A DNA stretch of 17,053 bases from Tieghemiomyces parasiticus (taxonomy: Eukaryota; Kickxellomycota; Dimargaritomycetes; Dimargaritales; Dimargaritaceae): assembly GCA_027575765.1 (NCBI GenBank), contig JANBPT010000994.1, positions 1-17,053 of the forward strand. Direction: 5' to 3'. The notes beneath the pieces were generated by a model. The model had not been told where the DNA came from and searched no databases. It worked only from the letters and a program-made list of their open reading frames with translations. Positions 1 through 8,774 of this stretch are shown here, in pieces. The position numbers and the translations under genes are program-made. The number at the start of each line of letters is the position of its first letter. Position 1 is the stretch's first letter.

Positions 1-147
1 TCCGATAATATCAACCGCGCCTACCAGTCGGGCGTGACCTACGTCGCCGCTCCGAGCGGCAGCGTCATGGACAATGTTGTAGTCGAAGCTGCTGATTCAT
101 TCGGTATGGTGATGGCCCACACCAACCTGCGTCTCTTTCACCACTAA
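1..147 (+). CDS. ADE17: Bifunctional purine biosynthesis protein ATIC/ADE17 (AICAR formyltransferase/IMP cyclohydrolase), C-terminal end only
   Basis: Frame 1 is open from the first base and gives 48 residues before TAA at 145-147. This is the extreme C-terminus of the cytosolic enzyme that performs the last two steps of de novo purine synthesis, AICAR to FAICAR to IMP. The stretch has the family's tail features: an N-I-N-R-A segment, then [12 protein letters not shown] (about residues 10-21 of the fragment), then the ending [10 protein letters not shown], which is nearly invariant in eukaryotic ATIC. These belong to the formyltransferase domain. The gene continues to the left of the window, so start, introns and total length (usually about 590 aa) cannot be seen. 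The pyrimidine-rich stretch after the stop, to about 355, is probably its 3' UTR; a weak variant signal AATACA lies at 371-376. Identity is secure although only the tail is present. Confidence 0.93.
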   Translation, partial: SDNINRAYQSGVTYVAAPSGSVMDNVVVEAADSFGMVMAHTNLRLFHH

Positions 148-1176
148 ATTCCCTAATTCATCCACCCCCAGCGACCAGGTCGCCGACACTCCGTTGCCCT
201 GAACCGCCCAACACCCTCTGACCTCTGCCGACGGCTCGAGCGGTGTGTTAGCCATAGGTGGTGTTTAGCGAGCCGCTCCCCTCCCTCCCTCTTCTCTGTC
301 CCATCTAGTTTGTGTTACATACCCTCTCCGTCCCACATTGTTTCCACTCCCCCTTGAAAGTAAGATACTGAATACAATGGCAATTGGCTCGTAGGATCCC
401 TCTCTACTGACATTGGAATGATCAAGTAATTACTATCAGATTGTTGAAAAATCTACCCCGCCTTTCTCGCGGGCCGTGTTCGTGCGGTACGGCTCTTGGT
501 GCCAAAAGAACGCAGGTGTCGAGAGCCATCCTTACTCGGCTGATCACTCAGGTGAAGTGAATCCTGGTAGTAAGGGGGGAGGGGGTAAGGATTGCTGGAC
601 AAGTGAGGAGCCGATCTGACAAGTAAAGCCCGCTGGACTGGCGATAGATAAAGATAGTGGCCGGACCCTGGTTTTTTTTCGGAACACTCGTCATCCCTGT
701 CGATAAGATGTAGATGCGGCACTCGTCGCCCCGATGTATGGAGGTTGTATTTATGATTGGATTACCCGCTAGATTAAATCTACCACAGTCTGTCCTCCTT
801 TGAAGTCTGGAGACTGTGCTCGCGCCTTCTCTTTGGCAAGTAGGGGTCCTCTCTCGTAGACATTTAGCGAAGAAGGGAGTTCGGCTCCACTATGTGGGCT
901 TCAGGCTACTTGAATATTGGTCTCGCAGACCACGGGTCCGGTCGATAAGCTGCTTCGTTTATTTCTAGTTGGCCAAAGGCAGACTGTATAAAAACTATGC
1001 CCAATTCCCGCTTGGAACTACGCCATACCAATTACACTTCCTTTTCCCCCTTGTAACCACCCGCAATTATAATATACCCTCGGCTTGCCCTCCATCCCGC
1101 CGACCCAGCCCACCGGCCTAGTTCACTCCCTACGCTACCCAACTACCGCCCACAACACCCGCTCACCGTCGTAGCC
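148..1176. other. Intergenic: ATIC 3' UTR followed by the GH16 promoter
   Basis: About 1 kb without a supportable gene. From 148 to about 355 the plus strand is rich in C and T, as are other transcribed flanks in this window, so I read it as the ATIC 3' UTR. The stretch 360-960 is mixed and holds only short open frames, such as an 89-codon minus-strand frame at 453-722 with no recognisable similarity. G runs occur at 574-585. From about 1015 to 1176 the sequence is again pyrimidine-rich, as expected of a fungal 5' leader, with a TATA box just upstream. Confidence 0.6.
987..994 (+). promoter_or_regulatory. Probable TATA box of the GH16 gene
   Basis: TATAAAAA lies 183 bp upstream of the GH16 ATG. 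It is followed by a pyrimidine-rich tract (about 1036-1060) that could hold the transcription start, and a CCAAT occurs at 1028-1032. It is the clearest TATA element in the window next to a recognisable gene. The assignment rests on sequence and position only. Confidence 0.5.
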
Positions 1177-2187
1177 ATGCGCATCGCCACCGGTATCACC
1201 GTTCTGGCTCTTCTTCTCGGCGCTGTTGTGGCGGCCCCGAAGCGCCATAAGGATAAACCCACGTCAACCACCTCCGATGCCGCCTCCCCTACTGGGGGGA
1301 ATGTGAACTGTCAGCCCATTACCTTCGGCTTTGATGACGCCAGCGACCTCGCCAAGTTTGTAGTTGACGGCGGGGGGCTGGCCGAGGTGCAAGACGGGCT
1401 GCTGGGTATGTACATGGCTGAGGGCCACACCGCGACCACCCTGACATACAACCACACGATCCAGTATGGCCGTTTCTCGGCCCGGCTCAAGACTCCCAAA
1501 ACGAGCGGTATCGTGACGGCCTTCACCCTCCACGGGCCTTCCCACGACGAGGTGGACCTGGAGTGGGTTGGGAGGGATCTTACTGCCCTTGACACCACGA
1601 ATTTCAAGAAGGGGAAGGAGACCTCCATGACCAAGCTCCAACGTGTGCCCGTCCCCGAGGGTGAAGCGTGGGAGCAGTTTTGGGATTACGGGATCGAATT
1701 AACCCCCGACGCCATCCGGTACATCGTCAACGGCAAGGTTGAACGTACCATCAAAAACACTGATGACAAGATCTTCCCTTCCGAAGCCGATATTCTCAAA
1801 TTTGGTATCTGGGACGGTAGTGGCACTGACGGTTGGGCCGGCGACAAGGTGGTCTATGGCAACAATGTGTACCGTGCCTATATAGACTGGATCGTTATCG
1901 AGCCCATGTGTGCTGATGGCACCATCCCTTCGGCGCCACGGCCGCCCAATACCACGGCTCTACCGGACCCCGTCGCCCCCGGGCCCCCGCCCGCCAGCGC
2001 TACCCCGGGCATCCCGCCGCCCCCGGCCGCCGAGAGTTCGTCCCTGGTCGCCGCCGCTGCCACGAACCCAGTCCCGGCCGCTCCCGCCACTGAGAACCCT
2101 CCACCGGCTGCCTCCGCCGCCGTAGCCCTAATCCCTACTGGCCCTGCCCTTACTAGTTCAGCCCTAGCTCCCGTCGCTTCGACGTAA
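1177..2187 (+). CDS. Secreted glycoside hydrolase family 16 protein, CRH-like cell-wall transglycosylase
   Basis: A single 336-aa frame with no intron. CRH enzymes join chitin chains to beta-1,6- or beta-1,3-glucan in the fungal wall. Residues 1-20 form a signal peptide (hydrophobic core TVLALLLGAVVAA), followed by a basic, Ser/Thr-rich linker. The GH16 domain covers about residues 45-247. The catalytic motif E-V-D-L-E is at 125-129 (nucleophile E125, helper D127, acid/base E129) in the context HDEVDLEWVG, typical of CRH proteins. A late motif around 207-222 (KFGIWDG...DGWAG) and two cysteines (C45, C245) that may pair at the domain edges also fit. Sequons occur at N92 and N258. Residues 250-336 are Pro/Ala/Ser/Thr-rich and look like a wall-spanning tail. 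Many CRH proteins have a GPI anchor, but no clear hydrophobic GPI tail is seen here. The family is clear; the exact donor and acceptor glycans cannot be told. Confidence 0.88.
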   Translation: MRIATGITVLALLLGAVVAAPKRHKDKPTSTTSDAASPTGGNVNCQPITFGFDDASDLAKFVVDGGGLAEVQDGLLGMYMAEGHTATTLTYNHTIQYGRFSARLKTPKTSGIVTAFTLHGPSHDEVDLEWVGRDLTALDTTNFKKGKETSMTKLQRVPVPEGEAWEQFWDYGIELTPDAIRYIVNGKVERTIKNTDDKIFPSEADILKFGIWDGSGTDGWAGDKVVYGNNVYRAYIDWIVIEPMCADGTIPSAPRPPNTTALPDPVAPGPPPASATPGIPPPPAAESSSLVAAAATNPVPAAPATENPPPAASAAVALIPTGPALTSSALAPVAST

Positions 2188-2373
2188 CTTTCCTTTAACC
2201 ACCTGGTGTGGAACCCTTTAATATCCTGCTGGCCACTCCCCCCTATTATCTCATGTTCACCCTTCCTCCATACGCTACCTAGTTAATCTTCTCTACCCGC
2301 TACTGTTCTTTCGAATTTGAATACATATTTCAGCTACCCTGCTAATTAGCCCGCGTCGCTTCGATTCGGTCCT

Positions 2374-2379
2374 AATAAA
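2374..2379 (+). terminator. Poly(A) signal of the GH16 gene
   Basis: A perfect AATAAA, 187 nt after the GH16 stop codon, at the end of a pyrimidine-rich 3' UTR-like tract. Distance and composition suit a fungal 3' end. Confidence 0.55.
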
Positions 2380-2896
2380 TAAGTACATTACGTACCTTCC
2401 TGTCATCGCGCTTGGCCAGACTTCGCCACACCAATGGAAGGGGTGGTCTGTCGGCTACAATCGTCTCCAGTGCCTGTACGTGGCGGGCTGTCATCAGAAC
2501 GGGCTACCCAATCGCGCAAAGGGGTGCCTTGCGTTATTGCCAAGCCCATCGGCTACAAACGTTGCCCCTTCGACCGGCTGCCTTAGTGGCCCCTCACTGC
2601 ATAATCGGTAACATAGGTCCCCGGCGGGTTGCTCGGCCAATGGCGGGCAATAGAGTCACCTCCAAGTAATAATAATAATTCTAACTACACCGGTGCAACT
2701 GAGAGCAATTGGATTAGTTTAAGTACAAGGCGATAATGAAAGAAGAAATATGATACCGGCTCAGCCCGCGGCCCCCATTCCATCATGCAAGGAAGAAAAG
2801 GCTTAAAAATACTGAAGCAGTCGAGCGGATGTAATGCACGAGTAGCGGCGGCAGTTTGATGAAGACCATTGGAACCGTACCACGCGGAAAATTAAA

Positions 2897-2911
2897 GGGG
2901 GGGCGGGAGGG
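2897..2911 (+). other. G-quadruplex motif downstream of the G-alpha gene
   Basis: The plus strand reads seven G, C, three G, A, three G. This can be parsed as four GGG tracts with one-base loops, a very compact quadruplex pattern. It lies 39 nt beyond the stop codon of the minus-strand G-alpha gene, whose template strand is the plus strand, so the G-rich strand is the one copied by RNA polymerase. Confidence 0.5.
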
Positions 2912-2949
2912 ATATGTGCTCACAGCAACACTGCCCTCTTTGCTAGCTC

Positions 2950-4346
2950 TTACAAGAGACCGCAGTCCTGGATATTGGCCTGGATGATAATGTCGTTGAT
3001 GGCGGCCATGACAAATTTGATCTGATGGGTATCCGTGGCGCAGGTGAAGTGAGTGTATACTTGTTTTTTGTCGGACTGATTGAGTGACACGAACCGCTTG
3101 TGGAGATAATCGCAGGCCCGGTCGTAGTTAGTGCCACCTTCGTAGTCCGGGAAGTACTGGTCAAGCGGGGACTTGGGTAGCTTGGCCCGGAAGAGGTCAA
3201 TCTTGTTGAGAAACAGAATAATGGAGGTGCGCACAAACCACCGCGAATTGCAGATGGAATCAAAGAGGGTCAGGGCCTCCTGCATTCGGTTCACCGTCTC
3301 GTCTTCAATGAGTACCTGGTCATATTCGCTGATGGCCACCAAAAAGAAGATGGCGGTTACATTTTCGAAGCAGTGGATCCATTTCTTGCGCTCGGAGCGC
3401 TGGCCGCCTACGTCCAGCATGCGGTAGGTAAGTTCACCGACCATGAAAGTGGTCTCGGTGATGCCTGTCGACTTGACACGTGACCGTAACACGTCTTGAT
3501 CGTTTGGAACATAATCGGGTCGGCCGATGCGGTCCATGGCCTCAAAGTAATAGGTAGCCGAGTCGTTGAGCTGAAACTCACGGGACCGGGCCACGCAGGC
3601 CCGTACGCCCTCGTCACGCCACAGCGAGGTAATGGCATGCGCAACCTCCCGATGCATAATGTCGTCGTCAAACTGGGCGGGTAGCTGCTGGACCAAGGCC
3701 GCATATTTTTCTCTCCCTGGGTCGGCCAGGGGGATATCCATCGTGACCATGGCCTCGACGATCGCCCGCATAGACTGGGTAACGTTGGAACAGATGATGG
3801 CGCGGAAGGATTCGCGCTCGTCGCGGGAGTAGCCTCCGTCGTGGATGAGTTTCATTTGCTTGAGGATGGTACTCTTGCCGGATTCACCGGCGCCTGGATC
3901 GAAAAGGGATATTAAGAGAATGGGGGAGCCGCCGGTGGTAAGTATGGAGGCAAACAATAGGCAGGGCGATGGGACAGCCCACGGCAGAAGTCTGCAGGCG
4001 GTCCTCGTTGTGTAGCCAATGCCATGAGTCTGGCTGTGCTGATGGAAGAAATCAGACAATGGTTCCTTCAAGGTGGCCGCCCCTTTGGGGACCACTGCTA
4101 TTAACCGAGTATGGTGTAGCGATTCCCCCTCCCTCACTTTCTTCGCCTCGCTCTGTCGTCGAAGTGAGGAGACAGCCACTGGACTGGATGGGGTGTTAAG
4201 CTAGATGGCTAGGATTCTGGTGACCTACCTAATAGAAGTAGTTTGACCTCGTCGCGCATGATCATACGATCGCGCTTAAGCTGGTTGTCAATCTCCTCGT
4301 TGCGACGCCGGTTTGCCTCGTCCTCTTGGCTTGTGCAGCAGCCCAT
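2950..4346 (-). CDS. gpa1: Heterotrimeric G-protein alpha subunit, Gi-like (fungal group I)
   Basis: Two exons: 4346-4229 and 3893-2950, with a 335-nt intron (donor GTAGGT, acceptor CCAG). Together they encode 353 aa, the usual size. The subunit binds GTP and passes signals from seven-helix receptors at the plasma membrane. The N-terminus MGCC offers Gly2 for myristoylation and Cys3/Cys4 for palmitoylation. The intron falls inside the first glycine codon of the P-loop GAGESGKST (40-48). Other motifs are switch I RVKSTG (178-183, catalytic Arg178), switch II DVGGQR (200-205, catalytic Gln204), NKID (269-272), TCAT (323-326) and C-terminal CGLL, with Cys350 at the pertussis-toxin position. The helical domain spans about 62-170. 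One oddity is Ser181, where Gi proteins have a Mg-binding Thr. The start is fixed by the lipidation motif and by frame continuity. Receptor and effector cannot be inferred. Confidence 0.95.
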
Positions 4347-5189
4347 GGCGAATTAACTAGTCAGGGGGGATGCGAGGATACGTAGTGAACAAAGAGGTTA
4401 GTGTTAGCCCGCGGTATCCGGTCGTTGAGGCTTCCGAGCGAACCGATTAATCTGTTGTCCCATTCCTCTCGACCCATGCTATCAAAACGCCATCACAGCC
4501 AAGCACCTCACCCCCTGGTTTCCTCCCGGGTTTAAAACAGGGGTGGTGAACTATCTAACGTACGTCTCTGAAGGGGGTTGACCTGCAGCCACACCGGCCG
4601 CAGCCGGCGGATAACAGAGAGGGCGGTTGGACAAGTGCTCGGTGGTATGATGTGGGCCTGTAGCCGCCGATGGAGCGGCGCCCTCGACGGCCACAAAGGA
4701 CCGAAGAGGAGGGAATGCGTCATCAACTCCTAGCGTATAAAGCCACATACCTAAAGGCTAGCGGACAGGCTAGGGGCCGTGGTAGGTAAGGGGGGACGCT
4801 GTGCTGCGTGGAAAGGGAGACGGCGTCGCGGGTGGCGAACGCAGGCGAAACTAGTGGGCCTAAACAGCCTGCTATTATTTAGCGGTAGACGAGTACAACA
4901 GTCGAAGTTGGCGGGCGTTTCAAGTTCGAGACACGGCTGTAAATAGCCCGGGACGGCAGACGTGCCAACTAGTCGAGAAACGATACCCCGATAATCAGGG
5001 TTCACGAACGTATGGCAAGATAAACAGGTGCAAAAGCGGGGGGGAGCGTACGGGTACGTGTGAAAAGTATTCGACCAAGGGGAAAGGGTCACCCAAGCAT
5101 GGAGCGGCGACCCTCGTCCATATATAGGATACGAGAGACGCAAGGGACGAGCTAGTTAATCAAGGGGCGGAAAAAGGAGGCCTGCCAAA

Positions 5190-5564
5190 ATGAACCACCG
5201 AATTGGGACACTTCGCCTCATTGCTCCATGGCCTGCCTCCTCCGTCCTGTATTGGTGGACGCAAAGACATGATCTCGCTGCGCACAGGACCAATAGCCAC
5301 GCCCGCTCTGCGACTCGCTTCTTTTCTTTCGGTCCCATCCGATTTCGTAGCCAGCGGCTCGACTCAACCGCACCACCGTCCCCTTTCATCTTCACCACGG
5401 CGGTAGTATCTAGAATGGCACCGTGGGTGCAAGCACCCTCCAGGCACATGGACTGTGCGGAACAAATCTCGCTTTTGCCCCCCCCTGAGTGGGAGGTCAG
5501 GACGGTAATACCGCGACTGGTGGGAGTGCCGCGAAAACAGACGGGCTCGTTACATCAAATGTAA
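5190..5564 (+). other. Unassigned 124-codon open frame, doubtful gene
   Basis: ATG at 5190 has a good context (GCCAAAATGA, with A at -3), and the frame runs 124 codons to a stop at 5562-5564. It starts exactly where the plus strand switches from purine-rich to pyrimidine-rich, as at the transcribed flanks of real genes in this window. The product has no domain, signal peptide or repeat that I recognise. Its composition (Arg, Pro, Ser and Trp scattered) looks like translated non-coding DNA. I list it only because start context and composition switch coincide; it is more likely spurious than real. Confidence 0.15.
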
Positions 5565-6250
5565 GGCGTAGTTCGATATGGAGAAGACGGATTGGACCTA
5601 AAAAAAGATCACTTGGTTCTAGCGCTAATCCTCACCAGTCTGCATCACTGGCCTCCTTGGGGCCGAAATACGATACGACCCGTGATGAGGGAGATAGAAG
5701 GAATTGCAACTTAGGATCGACCGCTGTTCGTCGAGGCGAGGTGGCCGCCCGGTGTCCACCGCTGCATGTGATGGCCCAGCGGGATATTCAAAGAAAGAGA
5801 GGGTGCGCTTATAGTGGGTTGGTCTAGAAAGGTTCCGCAAGCCGAAACGGGTACAACGTGGGGTCGATATTACCTCCATGGCTGAACGGGGCCGACAAGT
5901 TTGTGTCGACTCTTGGCCCTGCGCAGCAGCAAGATAGAGGAGCAGCGTGGCAACTACTGGGGGGGTTCGGATCACTTACCGACTGGACCCTCGGGCGGAT
6001 ATTCAGCCGCTGGGAGCTAAACCAGGTTGGCAAGCTGCCGGCAGTGAGTGCATGAGATCGTTGGCGTACCGACACTAGTCCCAAAAGATATCATTTGGTC
6101 GGGCCTGTCCTCAGCACGCGCTCATCTCCCACCCCCATTCTACGGACCCGTCACGAAACCTCTCTGCCTTCACCACTCCTACGAAGATCGCCACGCTGTG
6201 TGGGCCAATGGAGGGGCGCAGTGGGATCGGAGCGGGGCGTTTGAAGGGCC

Positions 6251-6273
6251 TATATAACTGGCCTCTCGGCCAG
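6251..6273 (+). promoter_or_regulatory. TATA-like box with adjacent short inverted repeat
   Basis: TATATAA at 6251-6257 is followed directly by CTGGCC-TCTC-GGCCAG (6258-6273), a perfect 6-bp inverted repeat with a 4-base loop. No recognisable gene follows. It could be a promoter of an unannotated transcript or chance. Confidence 0.2.
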
Positions 6274-7515
6274 GATCGGTAGTTGAGTGGACAAGGCTAT
6301 CCCACCGCGATTGGCCGCACCGAGGTGGATCGCACTCCGGTCCTCGCGGGAGCTGGGGAATGGAGGGAGAAGGTGACATACATGTATTTAGAAAGGGGGC
6401 GTTTGGCAAGTACCATGGAACCTGACAAAAGGATGGTGGCTCTAGCCGTAGCTTGCACATGGCCGGGTACTCAGCTTGATGGGCGATTAGGTAACGAAAT
6501 ACTCCTCCAGGGCGGTATTGTGATAAATGTTGCTGACGATTAAGGCTACTCGTACCGCCACCCGTAGCAAAGGAAAGGAGGGGAGTCCGCGTATTATTCA
6601 GGGCCATCAACTACAATTCCTTAGTAAAAGCAGAAAAGTCGACTGGATACTATGGCCCACCCTTAACACAGTTGCAAGCTTACTTTCCCTCACTGCGGGA
6701 TAAGTATCCTATCCTCCGCTTTCTTTCGTATGAATAGTGAAGACGAACATTATCGGGTACGAGAGGGCCCATGGTCACCTACCGGCAGTCTGTGCTGTAC
6801 ATGGCCCATTGCCCTTCACACAGCTTGATCAGCTTGCTAGGGTACCCGGAAGTATATTAGGCCTCTCCAGAATGTCGGCTTGATTTTGTGCTGACTACAC
6901 TACTCATGTGCTCCGCTGCCCAAGCCGATCGCATGGCAACTCGTAATCCAATTCCTAAGGGGGTCTTGGAGGCGTAGGCCCCTGCGCTCAGCCCTGCCAT
7001 CTCCGACTCGAGGCCCCGATGGATTATAATGCAATTAAAGCCTACTAAGTCTACAGCCACCCCGTTAGTTGGTTCACACTAATCCCGTCGATGTGGACCT
7101 GGCTATTAGGAGTCCACGATGGCGCAGGCAGGCCGCGCCGGTTGGCAGAAAACACGTCGGTACGACCTGGGGTACCAGCAAAGGGGACTAAACATTGCCT
7201 CGAAATCCTCTTGAATAGAGTGATGAACAGTAGGTAGTAGTGGACAAGAGCGTAGTGTCTAGCCTGAGAACGCTACCAAGCTATGTTGTAGTGAAAGTTA
7301 TGCCCAGTAGTTGTTACTTCTTTCTGTTAGCGGGGCAGGTTTCCGTTAATACGGCCTGCAGTCACAGGTGGTCTACCGCTGTTACATCTGGTCGTCGGTT
7401 CTGGTCGCCTGTTTGCGGACCCATGCAGGCACCGTACTTAGGGGATGCTTGGCACCAACCCACTCCGAAGTGGGACGACGCCCATGGGGTACTCTGCCGT
7501 CGGCGTACTGGGAAG

Positions 7516-7540
7516 CCGGTGGAGCCCTGAGGCTCCCCGG
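7516..7540. repeat. Imperfect 10-bp-stem inverted repeat (hairpin)
   Basis: CCGG (7516-7519), one unpaired T, GGAGCC (7521-7526), loop CTGA, GGCTCC (7531-7536), CCGG (7537-7540). It gives a GC-rich 10-bp stem with one bulge and a 4-base loop. It lies in the gene-poor region with no coding context; function unknown. Confidence 0.45.
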
Positions 7541-8774
7541 GACTACCTGAAAATCCTAGTACCACCATGGCAGGGATCTAGATCGACTTGAACACGGGAA
7601 GGATGATAGTTTTCGACCCCCCGCATTGGGTATCATGTCAAGGCTAAGTACTATTCCAAGCTTAAACCCGGCTGTGAGGCATCGGCCCAAGCGGCTGTTG
7701 AGATCGCCACTGTGGTTCTTGGTTGACAGCAGCATTTTGTGACCGGTTAGGGACCGCTATTGCCTTCGGGGAAGCACATCGCGACTTACAGTAACGCTGA
7801 ATGTTTTGGGGAGGCGCCGCTCGGGTAAGCGGGAGAGAGGGAGTAGGGGGCTGACCTGTGGTGGCCGTGTCGACCGAATTCCGATTTTAGTTGCCTCCTA
7901 TCCCGTTTGTGTTGCAGGGCAACGAAAGGAAAACGATCACCATACCCGCATTCCCCGGGCATCGGTAGGCCGGCGTCGTCCCCCCACCGTTGCTTGCAGA
8001 GGCCTGCCCCCCTCCCTCTTCATGCTCACGCCGTTCGACTATGCATCGAAACGGGTGGTCGAAGCGCCGAACAGGCCGAGACGGCTGGTATTACCAAGCC
8101 TTCAAAGCGCTTATGGCGGCGGTTCATGCACCTTAGATCCGCATCTGGACCCTTCGACTGCACAGTCCGCTCGCTCCGTTGGTCCTTGGCGGCAGTTTAG
8201 CAAGCTGGTTCGCCAGCCGCGCACCCGCCCTTACCACAGCCTGAAGTGACTCCGCCTGTGTGGTTACCGGGCGGTCCAACGATGCGGCCAAGGCCCAGCG
8301 TACCGAGGTGCCTTAGCTCTCCTACCCTCGGCGGAACTCGGGGGTCGCTTCACTTGTAATCAAAAGCCAACTACGCCACACGGTTCCGACCGAGTCGCCC
8401 TCCTCTCCTCAGCCGCTCCATTCATCTCCGCCTCCTAGCGCCCTTCCCACGCGTGCGCAAACACTTGCGCTGGGGCCCAGTCCCACTCGGTCGTTTGCAT
8501 GCCATTGTTTGGCCTCTTTAGGACCGCCGCCAGGGGGCTCACTCGCCTGTCCCACCTTGCCAGTTTGGTCTCTGGCCATTACATGCATTCCGCCTTGATT
8601 GCCTCCTCCTTCCACCATCTCCTACGGCATTGCCCCACAGCTGATCCTTTGTTCGCCTTACTTCATTCCGCTCCTAACCCGTACCTCTCCGCTGTGGCGA
8701 CTTCGCCTGCCTGTGTCATCTGAGGTTCTCTGACTCCGACTCTGGCCGCGCTTCTCCACACAACTACTCTACCC

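Larger units (their letters stand above)
2188..2949. other. Convergent intergenic region between GH16 and the G-alpha gene
   Basis: The 3' ends of the GH16 gene (plus) and the G-alpha gene (minus) face each other here. A pyrimidine-rich stretch runs to about 2400 and includes the GH16 poly(A) signal. The rest holds a plus-strand frame at 2412-2669 (85 codons, unrecognised, likely chance), a four-copy TAA repeat at about 2667-2680, and a G-rich block at 2897-2911. No AATAAA for the minus-strand gene is apparent. Confidence 0.6.
4347..8774. other. 4.4-kb region with no recognisable gene, between divergent G-alpha and PDK1 genes
   Basis: No frame here resembles a family I know. The longest frames (130 codons at 4751-5143 minus, 143 at 6179-6610 minus, 147 at 7806-8249 plus from a TTG) are about what chance gives over 4.4 kb in six frames. 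From about 4560 to 5190 the plus strand is purine-rich; from 5190 to about 5400 it is pyrimidine-rich; after that it is mixed until about 8390, where the pyrimidine-rich PDK1 leader begins. TATA-like words occur at 4736 (TATAAA), 5121 (TATATA) and 6251 (TATATAA). Short hairpins occur at 6258-6273, 7516-7540 and 8455-8470. I see no reverse transcriptase, transposase or integrase motif and no long terminal repeat by eye. It may hold a long promoter, non-coding transcripts or decayed transposon sequence. Confidence 0.5.

Noticed and set aside
2182..2357. Splicing at the GH16 stop (GTAACT) to an acceptor ending at 2334
   Set aside because: It would add only a few residues before a new stop and gives no GPI signal, so the simple stop at 2187 is preferred.
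2412..2669. 85-codon plus-strand frame after GH16
   Set aside because: No similarity or splice support, and the length is expected by chance.
3894..4179. An open frame of about 95 codons within the G-alpha intron, continuous with exon 2, suggesting an alternative N-terminus
   Set aside because: It begins at GTG and has no ATG, and retention of the intron after exon 1 would be out of frame. Exon 1 with MGCC gives the expected full-length protein.
6511..6543. Short GGIVINVADD-like translation recalling the reverse transcriptase catalytic motif
   Set aside because: The frame ends at once, the needed Tyr/Phe-x-Asp-Asp is absent, and no other retrotransposon motifs surround it.
7801..8200. A possible spliced gene: ATG at 7801, donor GTAAGC at 7825, acceptor GTTGCAG ending 7917
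   Set aside because: The correct-phase continuation stops after 16 codons, and the open frames downstream are in other phases and unlike any known protein.
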